Positions 1 to 7,380 of a stretch of 25,213 nucleotides of DNA are shown here, piece by piece. The stretch is from VAXT01 sp963827725 (GTDB taxonomy: Bacteria; Actinomycetota; Thermoleophilia; Gaiellales; Gaiellaceae), in contig CAWHBM010000004.1 of NCBI GenBank assembly GCA_963827725.1, positions 1 through 25,213 of the forward strand, written 5' to 3'. Position numbers and translations under genes: made by a program. The notes beneath the pieces are model-generated. The model saw only the letters and a list, made by a program, of their open reading frames with translations, made no database searches and had not been told where the DNA came from. Within the stretch, counting starts at the first letter, position 1; the number at the start of each line of letters is the position of its first letter.

Positions 1-162
1 CCTGCTCGTTCTTCGCGGCGTGGTACTCGAAGTTCTCCGAGAGATCGCCGTGGGCGCGAGCGGCGCTGATCGCCTCGACCATCTCCCGGCGCTTCGGGCC
101 TCGAGCTCCGCGAGCTCGGCGGCGAGGCGAGCGTGCTGCTCTCGCGTGAGCTTCTCTCCCAT
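1..162 (-). CDS. greA: Transcription elongation factor GreA, N-terminal part (cut by window edge, one-base frameshift)
   Basis: GreA binds in the RNA polymerase secondary channel and stimulates cleavage of backtracked transcripts. Only the N-terminal coiled coil lies in the window. It starts MGEKLTREQHARLAAELAELE, then the frame is lost. One base over, it continues as PKRREMVEAISAARAHGD and LSENFEYHAAKNEQ, which contains the acidic coiled-coil tip motif (GDLSEN) expected of GreA. Adding one C/G in the run at about 98-100 would restore a continuous GreA reading. The ATG at 160-162 shares one base with the typA stop codon (TGATG), so translational coupling to typA is likely; I see no separate strong Shine-Dalgarno. 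The identity is clear. Whether the frameshift is biological or a sequencing error is not decidable here. Confidence 0.8.
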   Translation of the reverse strand, partial: MGEKLTREQHARLAAELAELEARSAGRWSRRSAPLAPTAISRRTSSTTPRRTSR

Positions 163-2006
163 CAGACGGCCGCCAGGCCGCGCGACTTGCGGCTCGCAGC
201 CGTCTGTCGCCGCTGCGCGGACAGCTCGACCTTGCGCAGGCGCACGTTCTGCGGCGTGACCTCGACGCACTCGTCCTCGCGGATCAGCTCGAGCGCCTGA
301 TCGAGCGAGAGAGCACGCGCCGGGATCAGCCGCACGAAGTCGTCGGCCGAGGCAGCGCGCATGTTCGTCAGCTTCTTCTCCTTCGTCGCATTGACGTCGA
401 GGTCATCTGCGCGGGCGTTCTCGCCGACGATCATCCCCTCGTAGACGTCGGCGCCCGGCCCGACCAACATCGAGCCGCGTTCCTGGAGGTTGATGAGAGC
501 GAAGGCGGTCGTCTTCCCCGCGCGGTCGGCGACGAGGCTGCCGGTCGGTCTCGTTCGAAGCTCGCCGTGCCACGGCTCGAAGCGCTCGAAGACGTGGTGG
601 AGGATGCCGGTTCCGCGCGTCTCGGTGAGAAACTCCGTGCGGAACCCGATCAGGCCGCGAGCGGGGACGATGACATCCATCCGCACCCAGCCGGTGCCGT
701 GGTTGACGAGCGCCTCCGTTTGTCCCTTGCGCAGCGCGAAGAGCTGGGTGACGACGCCGAGATAATCCTCGGGTACGTCGACCGAGACGCGCTCCATCGG
801 CTCGTGCACCTCACCGTCGACGACGCGGGTCACGACCTGCGGCTTGCCGACCGTGAGCTCGAACCCCTCGCGGCGCATCTGCTCGATCAGCACCGCGAGT
901 TGCAGCTCGCCGCGACCCTGCACCTCCCACACCTCGGGCCGTTCGGTCGGGAGAACCCGTAGCGAGACGTTCCCGACAAGCTCGGCCTGGAGGCGGCTCT
1001 CGACCTGACGCGCGGTCAGCCTGTCGCCGTCTCTCCCGGCTAGCGGGGCGGTGTTAATGCCGACGGTCATCGAGAGCGATGGCTCGTCGACCGAGATCAC
1101 GGGCAGTGGCCGCGGATCGAGCGGGTCTGCGAGGGTCTCGCCGATCATCACCTCGGGGATGCCGGCGACGGCGATCAGGTCGCCGGGGCCGGCTTCCTCG
1201 GCCTCCACACGATCGAGGGCTTCGCTGACGAACAGCTCATTGACCTTCACGCGCGTGATCGTCCCATCGGTGCGACACCACGCAACGTCCTGGGCGCGGC
1301 GAATCGTCCCTTGCTGCACGCGACAGAGCGCGAGCCGGCCGACGTAGGGCGAGGCGTCGAGGTTGGTGACGAGCGCTTGCAGCGGATGACCCTCCTCGTA
1401 GACCGGTGGCGGAATGTGTTCGAGGATCAGCTCGAGCAGCGGCGTAAGGTCCGGCCCGAGAGCGTCCGGGTCTGGCTCGAGCGAGGCACGACCTGCCCTG
1501 GCGTTGCAGTAGACGATCGGAAACTCGATCTGGCTTTCGTCCGCGTCGAGGTCGAGGAAGAGCGCGTAGACCTCGTCCACGACGTCTGCGATTCGCGCGT
1601 CTGGGCGGTCGACCTTGTTGACGACGAGGATGACGGGAAGCCGCGCCTCTAGCGCCTTGCGCAGCACGAAGCGGGTTTGCGGGAGGGGGCCCTCGCTCGC
1701 GTCGACGAGCAGCAGGACGCCGTCGACCATCGTCAGCCCGCGCTCCACCTCCCCGCCGAAGTCGGCATGGCCCGGCGTGTCGACGATGTTGATCTTGACC
1801 GAACCGTGGCGGACGGCGGTGTTCTTGGCGAGGATCGTGATCCCCTTCTCGCGTTCGAGCTCCCCGGTGTCGAGGATCCGCTCGGCGACATCCTGGTTCG
1901 CGCGGAATGCCCCGGACTGCCAGAGCAGCGCATCGACGAGGGTCGTCTTGCCGTGGTCGACGTGGGCGACGATGGCGACGTTGCGGATGTCGGAGCGCTG
2001 CGGCAC
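162..2006 (-). CDS. typA: TypA/BipA ribosome-associated translational GTPase
   Basis: This is a ribosome-binding GTPase of the EF-G-like family, linked to stress adaptation and 50S assembly. From a GTG start the product is 614 residues, the usual TypA length. The P-loop AHVDHGKTT is at residues 14-22. REKGITI (switch I), DTPGHADF (G3) and NKVD (G4) follow in order, then EF-Tu domain 2 and EF-G domain III/V-like regions and the TypA-specific C-terminal part (ARGLIGFRTEFLTETRGTG, then RLIPARALSLDQALELI). The frame stays open upstream to 2252, but the extension has no family resemblance. The GTG at 2006 sits 6 nt after a TACCCT -10-like box, which supports a leaderless start. It lies upstream of greA with a one-base overlap and diverges from the peptidase S51 gene. 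Confidence 0.93.
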   Translation of the reverse strand: MPQRSDIRNVAIVAHVDHGKTTLVDALLWQSGAFRANQDVAERILDTGELEREKGITILAKNTAVRHGSVKINIVDTPGHADFGGEVERGLTMVDGVLLLVDASEGPLPQTRFVLRKALEARLPVILVVNKVDRPDARIADVVDEVYALFLDLDADESQIEFPIVYCNARAGRASLEPDPDALGPDLTPLLELILEHIPPPVYEEGHPLQALVTNLDASPYVGRLALCRVQQGTIRRAQDVAWCRTDGTITRVKVNELFVSEALDRVEAEEAGPGDLIAVAGIPEVMIGETLADPLDPRPLPVISVDEPSLSMTVGINTAPLAGRDGDRLTARQVESRLQAELVGNVSLRVLPTERPEVWEVQGRGELQLAVLIEQMRREGFELTVGKPQVVTRVVDGEVHEPMERVSVDVPEDYLGVVTQLFALRKGQTEALVNHGTGWVRMDVIVPARGLIGFRTEFLTETRGTGILHHVFERFEPWHGELRTRPTGSLVADRAGKTTAFALINLQERGSMLVGPGADVYEGMIVGENARADDLDVNATKEKKLTNMRAASADDFVRLIPARALSLDQALELIREDECVEVTPQNVRLRKVELSAQRRQTAASRKSRGLAAV

Positions 2007-2012
2007 TTGCCG

Positions 2013-2018
2013 AGGGTA
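2013..2018 (-). promoter_or_regulatory. -10-like box for a leaderless typA transcript
   Basis: On the minus strand TACCCT is followed by CGGCAA and then the GTG start at 2006. The same TAnnnT, 6-7 nt, GTG arrangement precedes the genes at 16902, 18559 and 20526. I see no convincing -35. The promoter is inferred from spacing only. Confidence 0.5.
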
Positions 2019-2081
2019 CCGGCCGCCCAGTCGCCGAGTCGATCCCCTGGTTCGAGTCAGACGACACGGTCGCATGGGCCA

Positions 2082-2121
2082 GCGTTCCGGAATGACGCCA
2101 GAGCCCCGGCGTTCCGGAATG
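2082..2121. repeat. Two direct copies of a 13-bp motif with a palindromic core, in a divergent promoter region
   Basis: GCGTTCCGGAATG occurs at 2082-2094 and again, identically, at 2109-2121, offset by 27 bp. Its core TTCCGGAA is a perfect 8-bp palindrome. The pair lies in the roughly 200 bp between the divergent starts of typA (2006) and the peptidase gene (2205). This is a plausible position for a dimeric regulator binding two sites. Function is inferred; the repeat itself is directly visible. Confidence 0.5.
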
Positions 2122-2204
2122 CCTTTCGAAGGCCGCGACCGATGAGCGTTCGGTGGTCTGCCAGTCTCTACGGCGTACGGATCCGTAACCGACTCGGGAG
2201 CAGC

Positions 2205-2885
2205 ATGAAAATCCTTCTTACGTCCAGCGGCATCACCAACACGACCATCCACGACACGCTGGTCGACCTGCTGGGCAAACCGATCGCCGAGTCCAGCGCG
2301 CTCTGCATTCCCACCGGAGTACAGCCTTTTCCCGGCGGACCCTCACACGTCTATGGGTTCTTGACCGGGACAGTGGGAGGCCCCATGTGCGCTTTGGGCT
2401 GGAAGTCGTTGGGAGTGCTGGAGCTCACGGCGCTCCCCAGCGTCAAGAAGGAGCATTGGGTCGCGGCTGTCGAGGAAGTCGATGCGCTGCTGGTCTGGGG
2501 AGGGAGCCCGTTGTATCTGTGCTACTGGATGCGGCAATCCGGGCTCGCCGACCTCTTGCCGTCGCTGCGGCCCGAGGCCGTGTATGTGGGTACGAGCGGC
2601 GGAGCGATGGTGGCGACTCCCGACTTCGGAGGCGAGACCTACGACGACAGCGAGCCGCTCACCGGTAGCGACGAAGCGCTGGGGCTGGTCGACTTCTCGG
2701 TGTTTCCGCACCTGGACCGCGAGGACATGCCGGCGACGCCCCTCGCCAACATCGAGAGATGGGCCGCCGGGCTATCGGTGCCGGCGTACGCGATCGACGA
2801 CCAGACCGCGATACGAGTTGTCGACGGCAACGTCGAAGTCGTCTCCGAGGGACACTGGAAGTTGTTCACCCCCGAAGCGAGTTGA
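2205..2885 (+). CDS. Peptidase S51 family (dipeptidase E / cyanophycinase-like) serine peptidase
   Basis: The product is a 226-residue cytoplasmic protein of the PepE-like class I glutamine-amidotransferase fold. Family members hydrolyse Asp-X dipeptides or related acidic peptides. It opens MKILLTSSGITN. It has a GGSPLYLCYWMR segment matching the GGNT-type strand-helix of the family. The nucleophile motif is GTSGGAM with Ser131 in the elbow, and H169 in VFPHLDRED is a candidate catalytic histidine. The ATG is preceded by GGGAG with a 4-nt spacer, which favours this start although the frame is open further upstream. The nucleophile elbow has GTSGGA where GxSAGA is more usual, so the substrate may differ from true PepE. 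The gene diverges from typA and converges on the oxidoreductase at 2963. Confidence 0.8.
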   Translation: MKILLTSSGITNTTIHDTLVDLLGKPIAESSALCIPTGVQPFPGGPSHVYGFLTGTVGGPMCALGWKSLGVLELTALPSVKKEHWVAAVEEVDALLVWGGSPLYLCYWMRQSGLADLLPSLRPEAVYVGTSGGAMVATPDFGGETYDDSEPLTGSDEALGLVDFSVFPHLDREDMPATPLANIERWAAGLSVPAYAIDDQTAIRVVDGNVEVVSEGHWKLFTPEAS

Positions 2886-2962
2886 TCGGCCAGGAGACAC
2901 GCGCGCTCTGGGCGAGCGTACTGTCGCTCGAAAGGCAGTCGGGGATAAAGACAACTCTGTAG

Positions 2963-4591
2963 TTACGCAGCCGCGCCCCGAAGGCGACGTCTCGTGCCGC
3001 TTCGTCGCGCGCGCCGGGCGTCGGCCAGGATGGCGCGGGCTGCGTTACCCCCGGGGCCGCCGGTGACTCCGCCTCCGGGATGTGCGCCTGCCCCGCACAG
3101 GTAGAGACCACGGACGTCGGCCAGCCGGTAGCGCGCGTGGCCCAGAAGGGGCCGCCAGGCGAAGAACTGGTCGAGGGCGTGCTCGCCGTGCATCGGGTGC
3201 CCGCCGCTCAGGCCGTATTCACGTTCGAGGTCCGCGGGCGTGACGACGTGCCGAGCGACGATCGTGTCCGCGAGACCTGGAGCGTAGGCCGCGAGCGTCC
3301 CCACGGCCGTGTCCACCAGGTGATCTCTTGCTGCCTCGTCCCAATCCCCGTCACGGAGATGCCGCGGCGCGTACTGAAACAGCGCGGTCAAGACATGGGT
3401 TCCCTCGGGAGCGAGCGCAGGGTCGGAGAGGGTCGGGATCGTCGTCTCGAGATAGGGCTGGGCGGAGATCCGGCCGTACTTCGAGTCGTTGAATGCCCCA
3501 TCGAGATCGTCGAGGCTCGGGGCGATGACGATTCGCCCCCTTAGGCGCTGGTCGTCGACGCCGAACACCGGCAGGGCGTCCAGGACGAGGGTCACCTTCG
3601 CGACCACGCCGGGCATGCGGATGTTCCCGGCACGCCAACTCAGGGTCGGACCGATCTCGGCCGGGTCGAGGAGACGCAAGAGGGTGTGCTTGGGGTCGGC
3701 GCTCGAGGCGACGATCCGCGCGTCGATCTCCTCGCCACTCGCCAGGGCGACGCCTTCGACGGAGCCTCGTTTGGTGCGGATGTCCGAGACGTCGGCACTG
3801 CACCGCAGCGTCGCGCCCTTGCTTCGTGCCGCGGCGAGGAGTGCCTCGGTCAGCGCGTCCGGTCCGCCCCGGGCGAAGACCGTGCGCCCCACCGCTCCTC
3901 CACCAGAGGCGGAGTCCCACAGGAAGTTGAGCGCAGTCCCCGCGGATCGCGGGCCCATGGCGGAGTAGCGAATGCCCCGCACCCCGAGCACGCCGCGCAA
4001 CGCTTCGTCGTCGACTGCCTCGCTCACGAGATCCGCGACGGACATGGGCAGGACTCGCAGCGTCTCGCTGATCTGCCGCTTGCCCAGGTGCCGCATGGCG
4101 TTCGCGAGCGTGAGGCCCTTGAAGCCGTCCGTGGCAGACGGCGACGCGAGATCTGGAGGCTCGGTCGCCTGGACGCGGCTCAGGAACCGGGCGAGAGAGC
4201 GGACCTTGCGGTCGAACGCGAGGAATGCGTCGGCGTCACTCGGCCGCTGCGTCCGCAGCTCCGTGGCGGTCCGAGCCGGGTCGCGCCATAACGTGATGGG
4301 CGGCCCGTCGGCCGACGGGGCGAAGGCGACCACGTCGGGCTGGACTGCTCGAAGGCCGTGCGAGGCGAGCTGCAGGTCCCGAACGACGCTCGCACGGAGA
4401 CCTCCCAAGCCGTCGGCGGCAACCGGCGCGCGCACGCCCGGGGCAACCTCCTCAGTCGCCAACAACCCGCCCGCGCGGCTGCGGCGCTCGAGAACGAGTG
4501 TGCGGAGACCCGATCTCGCCAGGTACGCCGCCGTCACGAGGCCGTTGTGGCCGGCACCCACGATGATCGCGTCGTAACGCTCGCGAGCCAA
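2963..4591 (-). CDS. NAD(P)/FAD-dependent oxidoreductase, phytoene-desaturase / PYROXD2-like
   Basis: The product is a 542-residue flavoprotein. The N-terminal Rossmann dinucleotide-binding motif is VGAGHNG at residues 11-17, with an acidic residue ending the second strand (LVLERR). The C-terminal FAD motif is LYLCGAGAHPGGGVTGG. The architecture matches the CrtI/PYROXD2-type amine-oxidase superfamily; the substrate cannot be read from the sequence. The start is a TTG at 4591, seven bases after the TAG of the upstream paralogue (4599-6230), so the two form one minus-strand operon and probably act together. The C-terminus ends in an Arg-rich tail (RRARRSGTRRRLR). No carotenoid genes are nearby, so a role in carotenoid synthesis is not supported. 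The divergent neighbours are folate-type methyltransferases. Confidence 0.85.
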   Translation of the reverse strand: MARERYDAIIVGAGHNGLVTAAYLARSGLRTLVLERRSRAGGLLATEEVAPGVRAPVAADGLGGLRASVVRDLQLASHGLRAVQPDVVAFAPSADGPPITLWRDPARTATELRTQRPSDADAFLAFDRKVRSLARFLSRVQATEPPDLASPSATDGFKGLTLANAMRHLGKRQISETLRVLPMSVADLVSEAVDDEALRGVLGVRGIRYSAMGPRSAGTALNFLWDSASGGGAVGRTVFARGGPDALTEALLAAARSKGATLRCSADVSDIRTKRGSVEGVALASGEEIDARIVASSADPKHTLLRLLDPAEIGPTLSWRAGNIRMPGVVAKVTLVLDALPVFGVDDQRLRGRIVIAPSLDDLDGAFNDSKYGRISAQPYLETTIPTLSDPALAPEGTHVLTALFQYAPRHLRDGDWDEAARDHLVDTAVGTLAAYAPGLADTIVARHVVTPADLEREYGLSGGHPMHGEHALDQFFAWRPLLGHARYRLADVRGLYLCGAGAHPGGGVTGGPGGNAARAILADARRARRSGTRRRLRGAAA

Positions 4592-4598
4592 GAGTCGC

Positions 4599-6230
4599 CT
4601 AGGCCGCCCTGCGGTTAGGGAGCGAGCGCACGACCTGGAGGGCGGCGAGACGGCCGGACGCCCCCATGATTCCCCCTCCGGGATGCGTGGCCGAGCCGCA
4701 CATCCAGAGGTTTCGCAGCGGTGTCCGATAGCGGGCCCAACCGGCGACGGGCCGGTTGAAGAAGAGCTGCTCGAGGGAGAGCTCGCCCTGGAAGATGTTG
4801 CCCTCCGACAGCCCGAACCGGTCCTCGATGTCCTTGGGGGTGAGCACCTGCGCGTGCAGGATCAGCCGGCGGATGTTGGGTGCCCGTTCCTCGATGGTGT
4901 CGAGGACCGTCTCCCCGAACGCCTGGCGCCGAGCATCGTTCCATTCGGCGCCGCCGGCGAGGTGATAGGGCGCGTACTGGACGAAGCAACTCATGACGTG
5001 CTTGCCCGGTGGCGCCATGGACGGATCGACCAGGGTCGGGATGACCATGTCGATGAACGGACGCCGGCTGAAGCGTCCGGCCTTGGCGTCGTCGTATGCC
5101 AGCTCCATGTAGTCGATGCTGGGACTGAAGCTGATCGCCCCGCGGAGGTGCTCGAGCTCGTCGGGCAGGCACGTGAACTCGGGAAGGCCATCCAGGGCGA
5201 GGTTCACCTTTCCGCTCGAGCCTCGGTACTTGTAGCGGTCGACGTCCTCGAGGAACGATCGATCGAGGAGACCGGGCTGGACGAGCCGGACAAACGTCTG
5301 ACGCGGGTCCAGGCTCGACAGCGTCACCCGGCCGAGGAACTCCTCCCCGGAGGTCGTGACGGCGCCCGTGACTTCGTCGCCTCGCGTCAGGATTCGCTCG
5401 ACTGGGGCTTCGGTTCTAATCTCGGCGCCAAATGATCGAGCTGCGCTCGCGATCGCCTCGCTGACGGCGCCCGTCCCTCCTCGCGGTATCCCCCACGCCC
5501 GCAGGACGCCGTCGATCTCGCCCATGTAGTGGTGCAGGAGGACGTAGGCGGTCCCCGGAGAGCGGATTCCCTGGAACGTGCCGATGATCCCCGAGGCGGC
5601 GATCGTCGCCTTGAGCGGATCGGTCTCGAACCATTGGTCGAGGAAGTCGGCTGCGCTCATCGTCATGAGCTGGATGAAGACAGCCCGCTGCTCGCGTGAA
5701 AGGTCGTTGAAAGCGCGCGCGAGACGCGCGACCGGGACCCATTCGCGGGGACGGAGTCGGCCGGGATCCGGCGGGGCCATGGACAGGATCGGCTTGATGA
5801 ATCGCGCCATCTCGACCATCAGGCGGCCGTACTCGTCGTAGGCCTCCGCATCGCTCGGCGACCAACGCCGAAGCTCGCGCACCGTGCGACCGTGATCGTT
5901 CACCCGCCACAAGTAGTCGCCCTCGAGCGGCGTGAACGTCCCGTCGAGCGGCAGGATCTCGAGGCCGTGCTTCGGCAGCTCGAGCTCTCGGACGATCTCA
6001 GGGCGCAGCAGCGAAACCACGTACGACGCCACGCTGAACCGAAAGCCGGGGAAGACCTCCTCAGTCACCGCGGCTCCGCCGAGTACATGGCGCCGCTCGA
6101 GTACGACGACCTCGAGGCCGGCCCGCGCCAAGTAGGCGGCGGCGACCAGGCCATTGTGCCCGCCGCCGATCACCACGGCGTCGTAGACACGGCGGCCGGC
6201 CAAAGCAGCCCGATTATATTTGCCGACCAT
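4599..6230 (-). CDS. NAD(P)/FAD-dependent oxidoreductase, phytoene-desaturase / PYROXD2-like (paralogue)
   Basis: This 543-residue paralogue of the next gene in the operon has the same architecture. The Rossmann motif IGGGHNG spans residues 21-27, and the C-terminal FAD motif reads LWMCGSATHPGGGIMGASG. The middle region carries the helical substrate-domain pattern of the CrtI/PYROXD2 group. I chose the ATG at 6230 because it gives the family length. A TTG at 6203 is also possible: it lies just downstream of a TATAAT on this strand and still precedes the first strand. The ATG option overlaps the start of the divergent gene at 6229. The pair of flavoproteins facing a pair of GcvT-type proteins suggests oxidation of an amine, methyl or sulfur compound with transfer of the released one-carbon unit to folate. 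That is inference from context. Confidence 0.85.
   Translation of the reverse strand: MVGKYNRAALAGRRVYDAVVIGGGHNGLVAAAYLARAGLEVVVLERRHVLGGAAVTEEVFPGFRFSVASYVVSLLRPEIVRELELPKHGLEILPLDGTFTPLEGDYLWRVNDHGRTVRELRRWSPSDAEAYDEYGRLMVEMARFIKPILSMAPPDPGRLRPREWVPVARLARAFNDLSREQRAVFIQLMTMSAADFLDQWFETDPLKATIAASGIIGTFQGIRSPGTAYVLLHHYMGEIDGVLRAWGIPRGGTGAVSEAIASAARSFGAEIRTEAPVERILTRGDEVTGAVTTSGEEFLGRVTLSSLDPRQTFVRLVQPGLLDRSFLEDVDRYKYRGSSGKVNLALDGLPEFTCLPDELEHLRGAISFSPSIDYMELAYDDAKAGRFSRRPFIDMVIPTLVDPSMAPPGKHVMSCFVQYAPYHLAGGAEWNDARRQAFGETVLDTIEERAPNIRRLILHAQVLTPKDIEDRFGLSEGNIFQGELSLEQLFFNRPVAGWARYRTPLRNLWMCGSATHPGGGIMGASGRLAALQVVRSLPNRRAA
6213..6220. promoter_or_regulatory. AT-rich bidirectional -10 element
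   Basis: The patch ATTATATT stands out in GC-rich surroundings. It reads TATAAT on the minus strand (6218 to 6213) and TATATT on the plus strand (6215-6220). The plus-strand box ends 8 nt before the ATG at 6229, a spacing that fits a leaderless message. The minus-strand box lies 9 nt before a TTG at 6203. No clear -35 is seen on either strand. Back-to-back promoters sharing one melted region are inferred. Confidence 0.5.
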
Positions 6231-7374
6231 GCCCGAACCATTCGACATGTCGGTAGTGCAGCGAGGGGCAAGGCTACGGCGGAGCCCGTTCTTCGAGGCG
6301 ACGCAACGCCACGGCCCCAAGGGGTTCACCGTCTACAACCACACCCTCTTCCCGATCAACTTCGCCGACTTCGAGGCCGAGTACTGGCACCTGCTGAACC
6401 ACGTGACCCTGTGGGACGTTGCCGTAGAGCGCAACGTGGAGGTGACGGGGCCGGACGGCTTCCGCTTCGCGCAGCTGCTCACCTGCCGTGACCTTTCGAC
6501 GTGCGCGGTCGGCCAGGCGAAGTACGTGCTGATCACGGCGCCGGACGGCGGCATCCTCAACGACCCGGTGATGCTGCGCCTCGACGAGAACACGTTCTGG
6601 TTCGCGCTCGCCGACAGCGACGTGCTGCAGTACGCAAAGGGTCTCGCTGCGCACGCTGGGCTGGACGTGGAGCTCTCGGAGGCCGAGGCATACCCGCTGC
6701 AGATCCAGGGGCCGAAGTCCAAGGACGTCGTCCGCGACCTGTTCGGCGAGAATGTCCTCGACCTCCGCTACTACCACTTCCGCCGTCTCGACGTGGATGG
6801 AATCCCACTCATCCTCACTCGCACGGGCTGGACCTCGGAGATCGGGTACGAGATCTACCTCCTCGACGCGACGCGCGGAACGGATCTGTGGGAGCGGATC
6901 ATGGACGCTGGGGCCCCGTACGAGATCCGCCCGACGGGGCCGGTCGACATCCGCCGGATCGAGGGAGGCATCTTCAACTGGGGCGCCGACATGACCTACG
7001 AGAACAATCCCTTCGAGCTGGGGCTGGACCGGCTCGTCGACCTGGACAGCGACGCCGACTTCATAGCCCGGGAGGCGCTCGCGAGGATCCGCGAGGAGGG
7101 CGTGAAGCAGAAGATCGTGGGCGTCGAGATCGAGGGCGACCGGCTGGAGATGAACGCGACGACGTGGCCGGTCTCGGCCGACGGCGCACTCGGACGGGTG
7201 ACCTCTGCCGTGTACTCCCCTCGCCTGGAGAAGAACATCGGCTACGCGTGGCTGCCGGTCGAGCGCACCGAGCTCGGGACGCGTCTCACGGTGAAGACGC
7301 CCGACGGCGAGAGGAACGCTGCGGTCGTGCCGCTGCCGTTCGTCGACCCCGAGAAGCAGATCCCGAAGTCGTAG
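6229..7374 (+). CDS. Aminomethyltransferase / DMSP-demethylase (DmdA)-like folate-dependent methyltransferase
   Basis: The product has 381 residues and belongs to the GcvT/DmdA family, which moves a methyl or methylene group from a substrate to tetrahydrofolate. The N-terminus (GPKGFTVYNHTLFPINF, then LWDVAVERNVEVTGPD and LLTCRDLS) resembles DmdA more than glycine-cleavage T protein, as I remember the families. The signature RTGWTSEIGYE (R198 onward) has Trp201 where GcvT normally has Tyr. C-terminal barrel motifs (VYSPRLEKNIGYA, VVPLPFVDP) are present. Start choice: ATG 6229 follows a TATATT box at leaderless spacing; a TTG at 6220 is less likely. The next methyltransferase starts seven bases after its stop. 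True DMSP activity is not shown: a DmdA-type fold in a soil-type actinobacterium may act on betaine, sarcosine or an O-methyl compound. Confidence 0.82.
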   Translation: MPEPFDMSVVQRGARLRRSPFFEATQRHGPKGFTVYNHTLFPINFADFEAEYWHLLNHVTLWDVAVERNVEVTGPDGFRFAQLLTCRDLSTCAVGQAKYVLITAPDGGILNDPVMLRLDENTFWFALADSDVLQYAKGLAAHAGLDVELSEAEAYPLQIQGPKSKDVVRDLFGENVLDLRYYHFRRLDVDGIPLILTRTGWTSEIGYEIYLLDATRGTDLWERIMDAGAPYEIRPTGPVDIRRIEGGIFNWGADMTYENNPFELGLDRLVDLDSDADFIAREALARIREEGVKQKIVGVEIEGDRLEMNATTWPVSADGALGRVTSAVYSPRLEKNIGYAWLPVERTELGTRLTVKTPDGERNAAVVPLPFVDPEKQIPKS

Positions 7375-7380
7375 CTCGGC

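Noticed and set aside
2041..2090. GGTTCGAGTC, a T-loop-like sequence upstream of typA
   Set aside because: The flanking bases do not form a T-stem, and no acceptor or anticodon arm can be built around it.
1677..2204. N-terminal extension of the S51 peptidase frame
   Set aside because: It lies antisense to typA, has no peptidase resemblance, and ATG 2205 has a GGGAG ribosome site.
162..2252. Upstream extension of typA to 2252
   Set aside because: The added ~80 residues are low-complexity and Arg/Pro-rich with no family resemblance. The GTG at 2006 has a leaderless signal and gives the normal length.
2912..2930. CGAGCG/CGCTCG hairpin between the S51 and oxidoreductase genes
   Set aside because: The stem is only six base pairs with no T-run on either strand, too weak to call a terminator.
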